From positions 1-31,871 of the forward strand of contig JAMOMT010000132.1 of NCBI GenBank assembly GCA_027066965.1: a DNA stretch of 31,871 nt. The letters are read 5' to 3'. The notes under the pieces are model-generated. The model was not told the origin of the DNA and made no database searches. It saw nothing but the letters and a program-made list of their open reading frames with translations. Positions 1-7,614 of the stretch are shown piece after piece. Both the position numbers and the translations under genes were made by a program. Numbering within the stretch: position 1 is the stretch's first letter; the number at the start of each line of letters is the position of its first letter. The DNA comes from Archaeoglobaceae archaeon. Lineage in GTDB: Archaea > Halobacteriota > Archaeoglobi > Archaeoglobales > Archaeoglobaceae.

Positions 1-67
1 CGACAGAGGTTGCTAAGAGGAGCGAACAGAAACCGTTAAATAGTCAAAAAGAGGAGAATTATCCGCT
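1..67 (+). promoter_or_regulatory. CRISPR leader end with possible promoter
   Basis: This AT-rich stretch lies before the first intact repeat and contains no repeat, so it is probably the leader or its end. A TATA-like GTTAAATAG at 34-42 lies about 26 nt before the first repeat, which would start the pre-crRNA almost at the repeat. The leader side is inferred from repeat polarity (repeats end in ATTGAAAG on the plus strand) and from the decayed repeats at the opposite end. Confidence 0.5.
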
Positions 68-490
68 GTTAAAATCAGACCAGAATGGGATTGAAAGCTA
101 CTTTTCTGAACGGGTACTTCTTCCACTTCTCGGGTTAAAATCAGACCAGAATGGGATTGAAAGCTCGCACATATATCCTCCCGTGTCCGCCCCATGTTGC
201 GGGGTTAAAATCAGACCAGAATGGGATTGAAAGCGGCTTTAGCACTGGGAGGCACCACGGGTTTGGAGTTGTTAAAATCAGACCAGAATGGGATTGAAAG
301 CCATTTTTCTCACCTCAATTACTACTATGTTTTTGCTAGTTAAAATCAGACCAGAATGGGGTTGAAAGCAAGACTACCAAGCAATAACGAAATGGGAACC
401 CGATTGTTAAAATCAGATCAAGATGGGATTGAAAGAAAAACATTAAAACATTTGAAAACCTTTGACCGCAGTTAAAATCAGACCAAGATG
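68..490 (+). CRISPR. CRISPR array, 8 repeats and 7 spacers
   Basis: Repeats of 30 nt start at 68, 134, 204, 271, 339, 406 and 471 (seven clear starts counting the last, degenerate one). Each begins GTTAAAATCAGA and ends ATGGGATTGAAAG. Spacers run 98-133, 164-203, 234-270, 301-338, 369-405 and 436-470 (35-40 nt). The repeat at 339 has one A-to-G change near its 3' end, the repeat at 406 has changes in the middle, and the one at 471 keeps only about its first 20 bases. Decay toward the right marks the old, leader-distal end. The repeat closely resembles the Archaeoglobus fulgidus type, and its ATTGAAAG end is the usual crRNA 5' handle. No cas gene is in the window. By these coordinates the array has seven repeats and six spacers, unless further units lie left of the window. 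Confidence 0.95.
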
Positions 491-528
491 AAATCAAGAA
501 TCATCAACAACATACCGAAATTAAAAAA

Positions 529-1191
529 TCAGTCAGTAAAAACGTACTCCGAAGTCAGAAAGGCTATCGCTAGAACGATGACGGCAAAAGACACTATCAT
601 TTTCACAGGTTCCTCTATCCCCTGGACCTTACCGCTCGCTGCCATGTTCAAGGCGAACACAGTGGAAGAAACAACGGGAAAGATAACGGGAAAAGCTATG
701 ATCGGCAGCAGCAACTCCTTGGAACGGGATTTTATTACGAGAACGGCGAGAGAGGACATCGTAACGGCAAATGCGGCGTTGCCGAGCGTTATTATCCCTA
801 AAAAAAGCAAAGGTTTCGCCACGCTCATGTTAAAAACTCCAGCGAAAACAGGCAGAACGGCCGCCTCGGTTAAGAGCATGAGCATGACGTTATAAACCAT
901 TTTTCCTGCGAGGACGCTTGCAGGATGGACGGGTGCGAGCCTCAATCCATCAAGAGTTTCGAGTTCAACTTCTCTCACGAAGGCTCTCGCGTAACCCAGC
1001 ATTCCAACGAATATGAATATCAACCAGAGAAGAGATGCTCCTATGCTCTGAGCGTAAGCAACGGGCACAGTTATGCTGAAGAGCATGGAGGTTACAAGGG
1101 AGAAGAGCACCATCAGGCTTATCGTGGACTTGCTCCTGAACTCGACTACGATGTCTTTCCAAGCGATTTCGAGGAATTTTGGCTTCTTCAT
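529..1191 (-). CDS. ccmB: CcmB-like haem exporter permease
   Basis: The 220-residue protein has a short basic N-terminus followed by six hydrophobic segments (about 22-45, 50-68, 95-120, 127-153, 160-185 and 197-216), the size and pattern of CcmB. CcmB is the membrane subunit that works with the ATPase CcmA in the system that releases haem chaperone for cytochrome c maturation. A ribosome site AAGGTGAT lies 7 nt before the ATG. It is last in an operon with ferredoxin, FAD oxidoreductase and CcmA-like genes. CcmC, CcmE and CcmF are not in the window. A generic ABC-2 permease is the alternative, but length and the ccmA neighbour favour CcmB. Confidence 0.75.
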   Translation of the reverse strand: MKKPKFLEIAWKDIVVEFRSKSTISLMVLFSLVTSMLFSITVPVAYAQSIGASLLWLIFIFVGMLGYARAFVREVELETLDGLRLAPVHPASVLAGKMVYNVMLMLLTEAAVLPVFAGVFNMSVAKPLLFLGIITLGNAAFAVTMSSLAVLVIKSRSKELLLPIIAFPVIFPVVSSTVFALNMAASGKVQGIEEPVKMIVSFAVIVLAIAFLTSEYVFTD

Positions 1192-1193
1192 TT

Positions 1194-1325
1194 TTATATC
1201 ACCTTATTCATCATTTTTACTTCGTGACTTTCGCTCCTCTTTTTGTTTACAACGCTCCAACTTTCACCGATTACTCTATCAAACGTTATTGAATTCTGTA
1301 ACGATTTCTGGCCTATCGACTTCAC
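1194..1325 (-). CDS. possible 43-residue micro-ORF between ccmA and ccmB
   Basis: A GTG overlaps the last base of the ccmA stop (TAGTG) and opens a 43-codon frame that ends in TAA two bases before the ccmB ATG. It fills the gap between the two genes exactly. The peptide begins VKSIGQKSLQNS and ends KMMNKVI. It is polar and has no membrane segment, so it does not look like CcmD, the small membrane protein found in bacterial ccm operons. I recognise no family. It may be a coupled small protein or simply open spacer; its AT-rich composition argues for caution. Confidence 0.3.
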   Translation of the reverse strand: MKSIGQKSLQNSITFDRVIGESWSVVNKKRSESHEVKMMNKVI

Positions 1326-2068
1326 TAATCAAACTCCAATCCGCAAAGTTCAAGGTATGCCTTCTCCACCTCCTTCGTGCTGCATTCCTTTACGATTTTC
1401 CCCTTCATGAGTATCACAGCCCTGTCGCACAGCTTTTCCGCCTCCCACAAGTTGTGAGTCGTCAGGATGATTGTCCTGTCCTCGAAAGCTCTCAGATAAC
1501 TCAAGAGCTCGAACCTGCCTTCCACGTCAAGGCCGGAAGTGGGCTCGTCGAGTACGAGTATCCTGGGATCGTGAATTAGAGCTCTCGCTATCGCGAGCCT
1601 CTGCTTCATTCCTCTCGAGAAAGTCTTTACTCTACTGTGTCTCCTCTCGTAGAGTTTCACCTTCTTCAGCAGTTCCGGTATCCTCTCCTCGTCAGCGTCG
1701 TAGAGTTTCGCATAGAACTTCAAATTCTCGTACGCCGTTAGCTCGTCGTAAAGCATGGGGTTGTGAGACACAAAACCAATGTTCCTCTTCAGCTCCCTGC
1801 TGAAAACCGAGGGATTTTTTCCCATCACCTCAACTCTGCCGGATGTTGCCCTCGTCTGTCCGCTGATTATCCTGACGAGCGTTGTCTTTCCAGCCCCATT
1901 CGGACCGAGAATGGCAACCTTCTCTCCCCTATCTATTCTAAGGCTGACGCCGTCGAGTGCTCTTATTCTGCCGAAGCTCTTTACAACGTTTTCGAGTACT
2001 ATTTCGCTCTTTCCATTCCCTCTGTTTACTGAGTTCGTATTCGCTTCACTCACCAGAGGTTTTCCCAT
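1325..2068 (-). CDS. ccmA: CcmA-like ABC transporter ATPase
   Basis: The protein is an ABC ATPase of about 247 residues. It shows Walker A (GPNGAGKTT), Q-loop (SHNPMLYDELT), signature FSRGMKQRLAIARAL, Walker B (ILVLDEPTSGLD) and the H-loop (LTTHN). It pairs with the CcmB-like permease downstream and would energise haem or haem-chaperone release during cytochrome c assembly. An ATG at 2068 is chosen because GGGGGAG lies 7 nt upstream; a TTG at 2113 would add 15 residues without such a site. The first 25 residues are polar and precede the ABC domain. A drug or other ABC-2 exporter ATPase is possible, since the CcmA family merges with these. Confidence 0.75.
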   Translation of the reverse strand: MGKPLVSEANTNSVNRGNGKSEIVLENVVKSFGRIRALDGVSLRIDRGEKVAILGPNGAGKTTLVRIISGQTRATSGRVEVMGKNPSVFSRELKRNIGFVSHNPMLYDELTAYENLKFYAKLYDADEERIPELLKKVKLYERRHSRVKTFSRGMKQRLAIARALIHDPRILVLDEPTSGLDVEGRFELLSYLRAFEDRTIILTTHNLWEAEKLCDRAVILMKGKIVKECSTKEVEKAYLELCGLEFD

Positions 2069-2125
2069 CAAATCGCTCCCCCTAGTCAAGCTCTTCGCTC
2101 TTTCAGCTCTCAATTTTCTGACAAG

Positions 2126-3304
2126 CTAAAACTCAAGAGTCTCAACTTCCTGCAACGCCTTTTCCACTCCGAGAGCTACTCCTTCCACCTCTATGTCCTG
2201 GCCCTTGGCTCCGTCTCCAACGACGTAAAGACCTTTCAGAGGAGTTTTAACACTTTCCTCGCCGCCAGCTTTAGCTCTGTTAACTGGCCACCCGTCGCTG
2301 TAACTCTGAACAGCGAGAATCTCGTACTCGTACCCCCTCAGGAGTTCCCTTATATCCTTCAAACCCTCGGATATCTCGAACTTCACATTCGAAGTTAGCA
2401 TCGGCTGGTGAGCCATCAGGAAGTGTCCTTTACCGAGGTTCGGGTCAGCGTTTGTAACCTGGTTCATTCCGCTTATCCTCCTCGTGTTCAGCGTGAAAAG
2501 AACGCCTGTGTGTTCTATGAATGGTTGCTTAATCGCTATGGAGTACTTTATTCCAGAGCTCGGCTCGCACTTCTCAGCCCTGTAGGAGCAGAGCTTTGCA
2601 GTTTCCTCGTGACCTATGTCAGACAGAACGACATCAAAAGCTTTAGCTTCTCTCTCGAGGTGGACGCTAAAGCCGTAGTCCTCCTTTCTAACCGACCTAA
2701 CCTTGCTCCCCCTTCTTATCTTGCAGTCGTTGCTCTCCACGACCTCAGCAAGAGCTTCTACTACTGCTCTGCAACCTCCAGCTGGAACTCCCGGCCCTCC
2801 AAGTTCCAGAGTGGACCTGTATATCGGGTATATCTTCGTCAGTGTCGTTTCTTCCGGAGTTATGCTCAGGGACCAGCCGAGAAAGGCTCTCAAAAACCTC
2901 GCACTGAAGTCGTCAAGTCTTCTCTCAAGCTCCGAGAGTCTCACCTCCCTGAACCTGTTTTTCAGGCAGAAGAGAGCGAAGGAGAGCTTTGATCTCAGAG
3001 GGAAGCTCCTCTTCCTGACTTCGACTTCTTCCCCGTTGTAAAGAGCTGTTCCCTCGGGCTTCGAATCTATTATCTCCACCCTCGCTCCCGCCTCCTTTAG
3101 CATCCTCGCCAAATGTCCCCTACTCCCATGAGGGATCATATGGAGAGCTCCAGTCGATATCTCGTATCCCCTATAGTTAAAGCTAGTAAACCTACCGCCT
3201 ATGAAGGGGAGCTTTTCGTAGACCTCAACCTCGTAACCCCTCTCCGACAGGATTGCAGCAGAGAGTAATCCCCCAAGCCCAGAGCCCACGACTGCTATTC
3301 TCAT
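2126..3304 (-). CDS. FAD-dependent oxidoreductase, phytoene desaturase-like
   Basis: The N-terminus MRIAVVGSGLGGLLSAAILSE is a Rossmann dinucleotide-binding motif (GxGxxG) followed by an acidic strand end (VEVYEK) and IGGRF, typical of the phytoene desaturase and amine-oxidase superfamily. A C-terminal GLYVVGDGAKGQDIEVEGVALGV closes the FAD site. At about 392 residues it is somewhat short for carotenoid desaturases. The ferredoxin gene 10 nt upstream could supply electrons, and the Ccm genes follow, so a role in reducing a prenyl or tetrapyrrole substrate is conceivable but unproven. The ATG at 3304 is preferred to a GTG at 3310 because GAGTGAG is spaced properly for it. Confidence 0.7.
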   Translation of the reverse strand: MRIAVVGSGLGGLLSAAILSERGYEVEVYEKLPFIGGRFTSFNYRGYEISTGALHMIPHGSRGHLARMLKEAGARVEIIDSKPEGTALYNGEEVEVRKRSFPLRSKLSFALFCLKNRFREVRLSELERRLDDFSARFLRAFLGWSLSITPEETTLTKIYPIYRSTLELGGPGVPAGGCRAVVEALAEVVESNDCKIRRGSKVRSVRKEDYGFSVHLEREAKAFDVVLSDIGHEETAKLCSYRAEKCEPSSGIKYSIAIKQPFIEHTGVLFTLNTRRISGMNQVTNADPNLGKGHFLMAHQPMLTSNVKFEISEGLKDIRELLRGYEYEILAVQSYSDGWPVNRAKAGGEESVKTPLKGLYVVGDGAKGQDIEVEGVALGVEKALQEVETLEF

Positions 3305-3314
3305 TTTCACTCAC

Positions 3315-3500
3315 TCAACTTTTCTGAGTTAACTCAGGGGTTACGTAGCTTATGGCTTCCAGCGGACAGTAGAGCATGCACTTCCTGCATTCCTCACACA
3401 GCTCCCTGTTTATCTCTGCCCTACCCTCGACTCTTATCGCGTCTTTCGGGCAGACAAGCATGCAAGTAGCACAGCCAACACACCTCTCCGTAACTACCAT
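3315..3500 (-). CDS. small 2[4Fe-4S] ferredoxin
   Basis: This 61-residue protein has two clusters, CVGCATCMLVCP and CEECRKCMLYCP, the standard CxxCxxCxxxCP pattern for two [4Fe-4S] centres. It is a soluble low-potential electron carrier. It starts the operon with the FAD oxidoreductase and is probably that enzyme's redox partner. A GTG at 3512 would extend it by four residues, but that GTG is part of a GAGGTG ribosome site whose spacing (9 nt) fits the ATG at 3500, so the ATG is chosen. Confidence 0.85.
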   Translation of the reverse strand: MVVTERCVGCATCMLVCPKDAIRVEGRAEINRELCEECRKCMLYCPLEAISYVTPELTQKS

Positions 3501-3549
3501 CAACGCGAACACCTCGAGTTGGGTCCGAGCAACGTTTAGTCCTAAACAA

Positions 3550-3558
3550 TTTATAAAG
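3550..3558 (+). promoter_or_regulatory. TATA box of pelota gene
   Basis: TTTATAAAG is centred about 26 nt before the ATG at 3579 and no ribosome site is present, so the mRNA should be leaderless. Confidence 0.7.
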
Positions 3559-3578
3559 CTCTCCCGTCAGGCGAACCA

Positions 3579-4619
3579 ATGAAAGTAATTGAGGAAAAAT
3601 TGAAAACAGGCAGAGACGGAAAGGTTGAGGGAGAGGTGAAGCTAGTTCCCGAGAGTCTCGACGACTTGTGGCACCTAAAGTACATGATAGAGCCGGGAGA
3701 TGTTGTTTTTTCACTGACAAAGAGGGTTAGTGAGAGCTGCGACAAACTCAGGAGCGACAAGGAGATGGTAACTGTCAGACTCGGAGTGGAAGTGGAAAAG
3801 GTAGAGTTCCACAGGTTCGCGAACAGGTTGAGGATCTCTGGCAGGATAGTTGGGGGGGTAGAGGATTCCGGCTACCACACTCTTAACATAGGCGTTGGAA
3901 AGGAGCTTAGTATAATTAAGAGGTGGAAGAAGGAGCAGCTCGAAAGGCTCGAAAGTGCGGTGAAAGCGAGTTCTCAGCCTGAAGTTGTGATACTCACGAT
4001 AGAGGAAGGAGATGCGGTAATAGGTGTCCTAAGGCAGTGGGGAGTTGAGGAGGTATTCTCTGTAAGAAGAAGTTACGGAAAAGAGAGTTCCTCAAGGCTG
4101 GAGTTCTTTTCCGAGGTTCTCTCAGCCCTGAAAAATCTTGAATTTAAGTACCTCGTAATAGCAGGCCCGGGATTTACGAAGGATGATTTCTACGAGTTTT
4201 TAAAGGAAAAGGAGCCAGAAGTTGCAAAGAAGAGCATAACTGCAGATGTTTCTTCCATCGGAGTTAGGGGGTTTGTAGAGGTCTTGAAGAGAGGAGTGAT
4301 TTCAAGGATAGTCAAGGACATTAGGCTGGCTGAGGAGGCTGAGTACATAGATCTGCTGCTCGAGAGAATAGCGAAGGGTGAGAGAGTTGCGTACGGGATT
4401 GAAGAAGTTAAAAGTGCTTGCGATTACGGAGCAATAGATGTCCTGCTCGTCGCTGATGAGTTTCTGAGAGAAGAAAGGGAGAAGTGGGACGTAGATTCAC
4501 TCCTTGAAAGCGTCGAGAACTCGAGAGGAAAAGTCGTTATACTGAGCACGGAGTTTGAGCCGGGTAAGAGGTTGATGGCTCTCGGGGGAATTGCCGCTCT
4601 GCTGAGATTTGACATCTAA
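3579..4619 (+). CDS. pelA: mRNA surveillance protein pelota
   Basis: The 346-residue protein matches pelota (Dom34) in length and layout. It has an N-terminal Sm-like domain (about 1-125, MKVIEEKLKTGRDGKVEGEVKL onward), a central eRF1-like domain (about 130-260, VVILTIEEGDAVIGVL and YLVIAGPGFTKDDFYEFL) and a C-terminal L7Ae-like domain ending LMALGGIAALLRFDI. The central domain lacks the GGQ motif of release factor aRF1, as expected for pelota. With aEF1A or ABCE1 it rescues stalled ribosomes. It is transcribed alone from its own TATA box and converges on the p27-like gene across the ORB-rich gap. Confidence 0.93.
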   Translation: MKVIEEKLKTGRDGKVEGEVKLVPESLDDLWHLKYMIEPGDVVFSLTKRVSESCDKLRSDKEMVTVRLGVEVEKVEFHRFANRLRISGRIVGGVEDSGYHTLNIGVGKELSIIKRWKKEQLERLESAVKASSQPEVVILTIEEGDAVIGVLRQWGVEEVFSVRRSYGKESSSRLEFFSEVLSALKNLEFKYLVIAGPGFTKDDFYEFLKEKEPEVAKKSITADVSSIGVRGFVEVLKRGVISRIVKDIRLAEEAEYIDLLLERIAKGERVAYGIEEVKSACDYGAIDVLLVADEFLREEREKWDVDSLLESVENSRGKVVILSTEFEPGKRLMALGGIAALLRFDI

Positions 4620-4641
4620 ATTCCAATATAACCACACCCGG

Positions 4642-4665
4642 CACCCCCTTTGTTTCCACTGGAAG
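4642..4665 (-). repeat. ORB element A
   Basis: On the minus strand it reads CTTCCAGTGGAAACAAAGGG followed by GGTG, essentially the archaeal ORB consensus including the G-string. It is the best-preserved copy in the window. Confidence 0.85.
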
Positions 4666-4706
4666 GAACTGAATTTTGCGCAAGAGTTAGCGAGCAGTTA
4701 ACGAGA

Positions 4707-4729
4707 CACCCCTTTATTTCCACTGGAAA
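4707..4729 (-). repeat. ORB element B
   Basis: On the minus strand it reads TTTCCAGTGGAAATAAAGGG followed by GTG, differing from element A mainly by a C-to-T change. Its centre is 65 nt from that of element A and it has the same orientation. Confidence 0.8.
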
Positions 4730-4730
4730 A

Positions 4731-4791
4731 TCTGATTACTTAATTTCAAGCGATGTAATAGATCAAATCCCGGAAATCTAGAAAAGCTAGA
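4731..4791. other. possible duplex unwinding element
   Basis: This AT-rich stretch sits between ORB elements B and C. It includes the short inverted repeat TCTAG-AAAAG-CTAGA at 4777-4791. The placement fits an unwinding site, but melting was not tested. Confidence 0.4.
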
Positions 4792-4814
4792 GTTGAAATT
4801 GGAACAGAGGGGGT
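4792..4814 (+). repeat. diverged ORB element C, opposite orientation
   Basis: TTGGAACAGAGGGGGT on the plus strand matches the 3' half of the ORB (GTGGAAACAAAGGGGGT) at most positions including the whole G-string; the 5' half is poorly conserved. It faces elements A and B across the AT-rich stretch. Confidence 0.5.
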
Positions 4815-4837
4815 AAATGTCGATTCCCACTTTCCCC

Positions 4838-4861
4838 CAACCCGTTCATTTCTACTGGAGA
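4838..4861 (-). repeat. ORB element D, overlaps a stop codon
   Basis: On the minus strand it reads TCTCCAGTAGAAATGAACGG followed by GTTG. The dyad half is kept with one change and the G-string is reduced to three G. It covers the TAG stop of the p27-like gene. Confidence 0.6.
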
Positions 4862-5340
4862 AACTCTTTAAGCCTTATGATTCTTTCAGCAGACTCCGTA
4901 AGTTCTTTAAGCGTCTTTACTTTCTTCTCCAGTAGAGAAAAGTTGTTTTCTTCTTCTATCATCCTGCAGAGCTTCAGTACCGCTCTGGAGAGGTAAAAGA
5001 GGGCTTTATCAAGAGATTCCCCAGCTGCTACCATCCCAGACCCCCTTGTTTCCACTGGAGATAAGACTGGAGTGGATGCATTTACGTTTTCGCTTTCACT
5101 CACTTCACTCTCCACTTTTTCTTTTATGTCAATTCTTCCAACTTCCTTAGCATTCTCTACCATCTTTACACCTTCTTTGCCAGAATCACTCTCGAAAATA
5201 ACATCTCTACCGCACGACGGACAGAATATCCTATTCCCATCCTGAAAGAGGGGAGCCCCACACTCGGGACAATGGTGAGATAGCATCTTCGCGCCTCTGA
5301 ACAGGAGCTCCGCCATCTCCGAAATTTTTTTATCCTCCAT
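4852..5340 (-). CDS. autoantigen p27 (Sjogren/scleroderma autoantigen 1) family zinc-ribbon protein
   Basis: This 162-residue protein begins with a short helix (EMAELLFRGAKML) leading into a zinc ribbon HHCPECGAPLFQDGNRIFCPSCG, two CPxCG knuckles at about residues 24-43. This start is the hallmark of the archaeal autoantigen p27 family, whose function is not established. A low-complexity acidic linker (about 50-100) follows, and then a helical C-terminus rich in Glu, Leu and Lys. Two ORB elements overlap it, one at its stop and one inside the linker, so part of its sequence may be constrained by origin function. Confidence 0.75.
   Translation of the reverse strand: MEDKKISEMAELLFRGAKMLSHHCPECGAPLFQDGNRIFCPSCGRDVIFESDSGKEGVKMVENAKEVGRIDIKEKVESEVSESENVNASTPVLSPVETRGSGMVAAGESLDKALFYLSRAVLKLCRMIEEENNFSLLEKKVKTLKELTESAERIIRLKEFLQ
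5039..5060 (-). repeat. ORB element E inside a coding region
   Basis: On the minus strand it reads CTCCAGTGGAAACAAGGGGG followed by TC, a near-perfect ORB with one A fewer before the G-string. It encodes the SPVETRGSG segment of the p27-like protein. Confidence 0.8.
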
Positions 5341-5394
5341 GAACTTTCATTACGTGAGCTGAACTTAAAATTTCACTTTTCCGGGGGTGGTACA

Positions 5395-5655
5395 GTGGCC
5401 AAAGAAGTTCCAGATAGTGTGCTGGAAGTTCTGGACAGAATAATACAGGACGATACAGTTCCGAGAAATATTAGAAAGGTTGCTGGAGAAATTAAGGAGA
5501 GTTTGCTCCATGGTGAGGGAAGTTTGGCTGTTAGAGCAGCATCTGCAATTTCAATACTCGAGGATATAGCTTCAGATCCTAACATACCCATGCACGTTAG
5601 AACCCTAATATGGAACGTTTCAAGCCAGCTCGAAAGAATATCTGTGGAGGACTGA
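5395..5655 (+). CDS. UPF0147 family protein
   Basis: This 86-residue, all-helical protein (VLEVLDRIIQDDTVPRNIRKVAGEIKESL ... ASDPNIPMHVRTLIWNVSSQLE) has the sequence pattern of the archaeal UPF0147 family, two similar helical units each with a D-x-x-[VI]-P motif. Its function is unknown. The start is a GTG preceded by GGGGGTGG with 4 nt spacing. A TATA-like ACTTAAAATTT lies at 5363-5373 in the 54-nt divergent gap shared with the p27-like gene. It converges closely on the PAS/GAF gene (9 nt between stops). Confidence 0.8.
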   Translation: MAKEVPDSVLEVLDRIIQDDTVPRNIRKVAGEIKESLLHGEGSLAVRAASAISILEDIASDPNIPMHVRTLIWNVSSQLERISVED

Positions 5656-5664
5656 GCAAGTTTT

Positions 5665-7536
5665 TTACTCAACAATCTTTTTAATGTCTTCGACCTTTTC
5701 CACTAGTTTATCTTCCAGACTTTTTATCTCACAGGCTTTTTCCACCAACTTGTCGAGAGTGGCGTAAATTTTTAGCAACAGACTGTCGAGAAGTTCAGGA
5801 TCGAGTTCTCCCTCATTAAGACGCTTGTCGATTTCGTCCAAGATTAGGAGTGTTCCACTCAGTGGGTTGATGGTCTTGTCGCAGAACGGCCTGATTTTCT
5901 CGCACTTAAGCTTTTTGATGGTATTTACGAGGGTTTCGACCACTCTCGTGTTAATTATGCAGCTCGCCTTTACCGAAAACATTCTTACCGCATTTCTAAT
6001 AGCCTCAAGAGTTTTGTCGTCGAGCTTTCTACTCGAAACCAGACCAAAAGCGTACAAAATTTCTCCCTCGTAAACGACTGGAACCAGGTAATAAGTCCTG
6101 TTTCCGTAGAACCTTCTCACAGGACACTCGAGAGAACCTGCTGGATTTATCGGGCACTCAAGAGGTGTTCCACTAGCAATTTCGGTGTCGGTTCCAGCGT
6201 CTTCGATCAGTTTCAGACACGCAACGCTTTCAGCATACCTAGCAAGATACTTCCCCAAGCGTTTGCAGGGCGAGTAAAATCCCCTCTTTCCTCTGAAGGA
6301 GTAAAACCAAGCGTACTCTATTCCGGGGATATCCTCAAACCTCCTGCAAAGGGATGCGGCGAGATTTCTGTGGCTTCTGCACTTGGCAACATCCTCCACG
6401 ACTCCGGTGTAAAACCTGAAGAGTTCTTTCTCGCACTTTCTGTGTTTGAAAACGCAGCAGAAAACGGGATTTTTTCCAGGAAGACTGATCATCCTAACTC
6501 TGACGTAGAACTCCCGGGAGTTTATACTTACTGAACAGAAGCCGTTACCACGCATCGACTGTTCCATCGCCCTGTAAAAACTCAACCTTCCCTTCTCTAT
6601 GACATCTGAAAGCTTGTTTGTAAGACATCTGAGCCCCGTTATTTCCCTGAACTTCTCACTAGCGTAAACGACTTCCGTATCGTGGTTCACGAAAACGACT
6701 CCGCAGTTTACAGTTTCAACTACAGTGTCGAACCAGATTATCCATTCTCTTAACTCTTCTTCCACCCTAAGTCTTCTCATTATTGCGGAGAGAATAGTTT
6801 TCCATAGGTGAAAACTCTCACGATCTACTTCTGTTTTTTCGGTGTAAATTTGTGCGAAACCTTCAATCCCGTGGGTAGATATCAGGGGCACGAGAAGTGT
6901 TCTGCCAAACTCCTGAGTGAACCTGTTCCCTTCATCACCTTCATCAGCCGAAACCTCGATGACTTCCCCACATCTCACGTAGTACGCCAAGGGATGCATT
7001 TCTCCTACAATTTCGTCTCCCTGAAGTGGCGGATTCCTTGCTAGTAACACGTAGTTTCCTTCCAGTTTCATATAAAGTTCGCATGCGTCAGTTCCTACCA
7101 TATCTCTTGTGAACCTCACGAAAGTTCGCTTTAGATCCTCTCTGGACGTATGTATTCCAAAGTGCTTTATGTGACTGACAAGTTTTCTAAACAAGTCAAC
7201 TGTGCTTTCGAGTTCTTTAAGTTGTGTGACATCCTCGCATATCTCGACGATCACACCATTAATCTTGAAAGCAAATGAAAGAAATCTTCTCCCTTCAACT
7301 TCTATAACCTTAGATGCTCTTTCTCTTCCCTCAAGAACATCCTCTGCTGGAGTTCTTACCTTCTTTCCGTAAAGCTTCCAGAAGTCTACAGTGCCAAGTA
7401 CATCCCCTTTTTTAACTCCCGAGACTTCCTCGCACTTCCCGTTCCACACTATTACTTTACCCTCGTTATCGAGGACGTAAGCGGGATAGGGAAGCTCCTC
7501 AACAATTTTCTCGAGTATATCCACTCTACACACCAC
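5665..7536 (-). CDS. PAS/GAF multi-domain sensor protein without kinase domain
   Basis: The 623-residue soluble protein has a PAS domain at about 8-110 (YPAYVLDNEGKVIVWN..CEEVSG), a GAF-like region at about 125-265, a second PAS at about 275-370 (VNCGVVFVNHDTEVVYASEKFREITGL), a second GAF-like region at about 385-530 and a helical tail. There is no H-box and no HATPase_c motif, so it cannot be a histidine kinase itself. The second GAF region contains LECPINPAGSLECPV, a cysteine pair that might bind metal or a cofactor. It lies 78 nt downstream of the PAS kinase and probably feeds a signal into that system. The GTG start is uncertain by a few residues. Confidence 0.7.
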   Translation of the reverse strand: MVCRVDILEKIVEELPYPAYVLDNEGKVIVWNGKCEEVSGVKKGDVLGTVDFWKLYGKKVRTPAEDVLEGRERASKVIEVEGRRFLSFAFKINGVIVEICEDVTQLKELESTVDLFRKLVSHIKHFGIHTSREDLKRTFVRFTRDMVGTDACELYMKLEGNYVLLARNPPLQGDEIVGEMHPLAYYVRCGEVIEVSADEGDEGNRFTQEFGRTLLVPLISTHGIEGFAQIYTEKTEVDRESFHLWKTILSAIMRRLRVEEELREWIIWFDTVVETVNCGVVFVNHDTEVVYASEKFREITGLRCLTNKLSDVIEKGRLSFYRAMEQSMRGNGFCSVSINSREFYVRVRMISLPGKNPVFCCVFKHRKCEKELFRFYTGVVEDVAKCRSHRNLAASLCRRFEDIPGIEYAWFYSFRGKRGFYSPCKRLGKYLARYAESVACLKLIEDAGTDTEIASGTPLECPINPAGSLECPVRRFYGNRTYYLVPVVYEGEILYAFGLVSSRKLDDKTLEAIRNAVRMFSVKASCIINTRVVETLVNTIKKLKCEKIRPFCDKTINPLSGTLLILDEIDKRLNEGELDPELLDSLLLKIYATLDKLVEKACEIKSLEDKLVEKVEDIKKIVE

Positions 7537-7614
7537 TTACAGCCTCTGCCTGACATGAGATGGCAGACGCTAGCAGTACACTATCTCTCGATTTTAATTT
7601 TTCGGTGTTTATTT

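Larger units (their letters stand above)
4620..5062. other. candidate replication origin (oriC) with ORB cluster
   Basis: The 232-nt gap between two convergent genes, plus part of the p27-like gene, carries five ORB-like elements with core TTCCAGTGGAAACAAAGGGG. Two lie left of an AT-rich stretch (4731-4800), a diverged one in opposite orientation lies right of it, and two more follow. Because both neighbouring genes end here, these are unlikely to be promoter elements. ORBs are the binding sites of archaeal Orc1/Cdc6 initiators, and inverted ORBs around an unwinding element are the usual origin plan. No orc1/cdc6 gene lies in the window. Confidence 0.8.

Noticed and set aside
13..195. 60-residue minus-strand frame in the CRISPR array
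   Set aside because: It is made of translated repeats and spacers.
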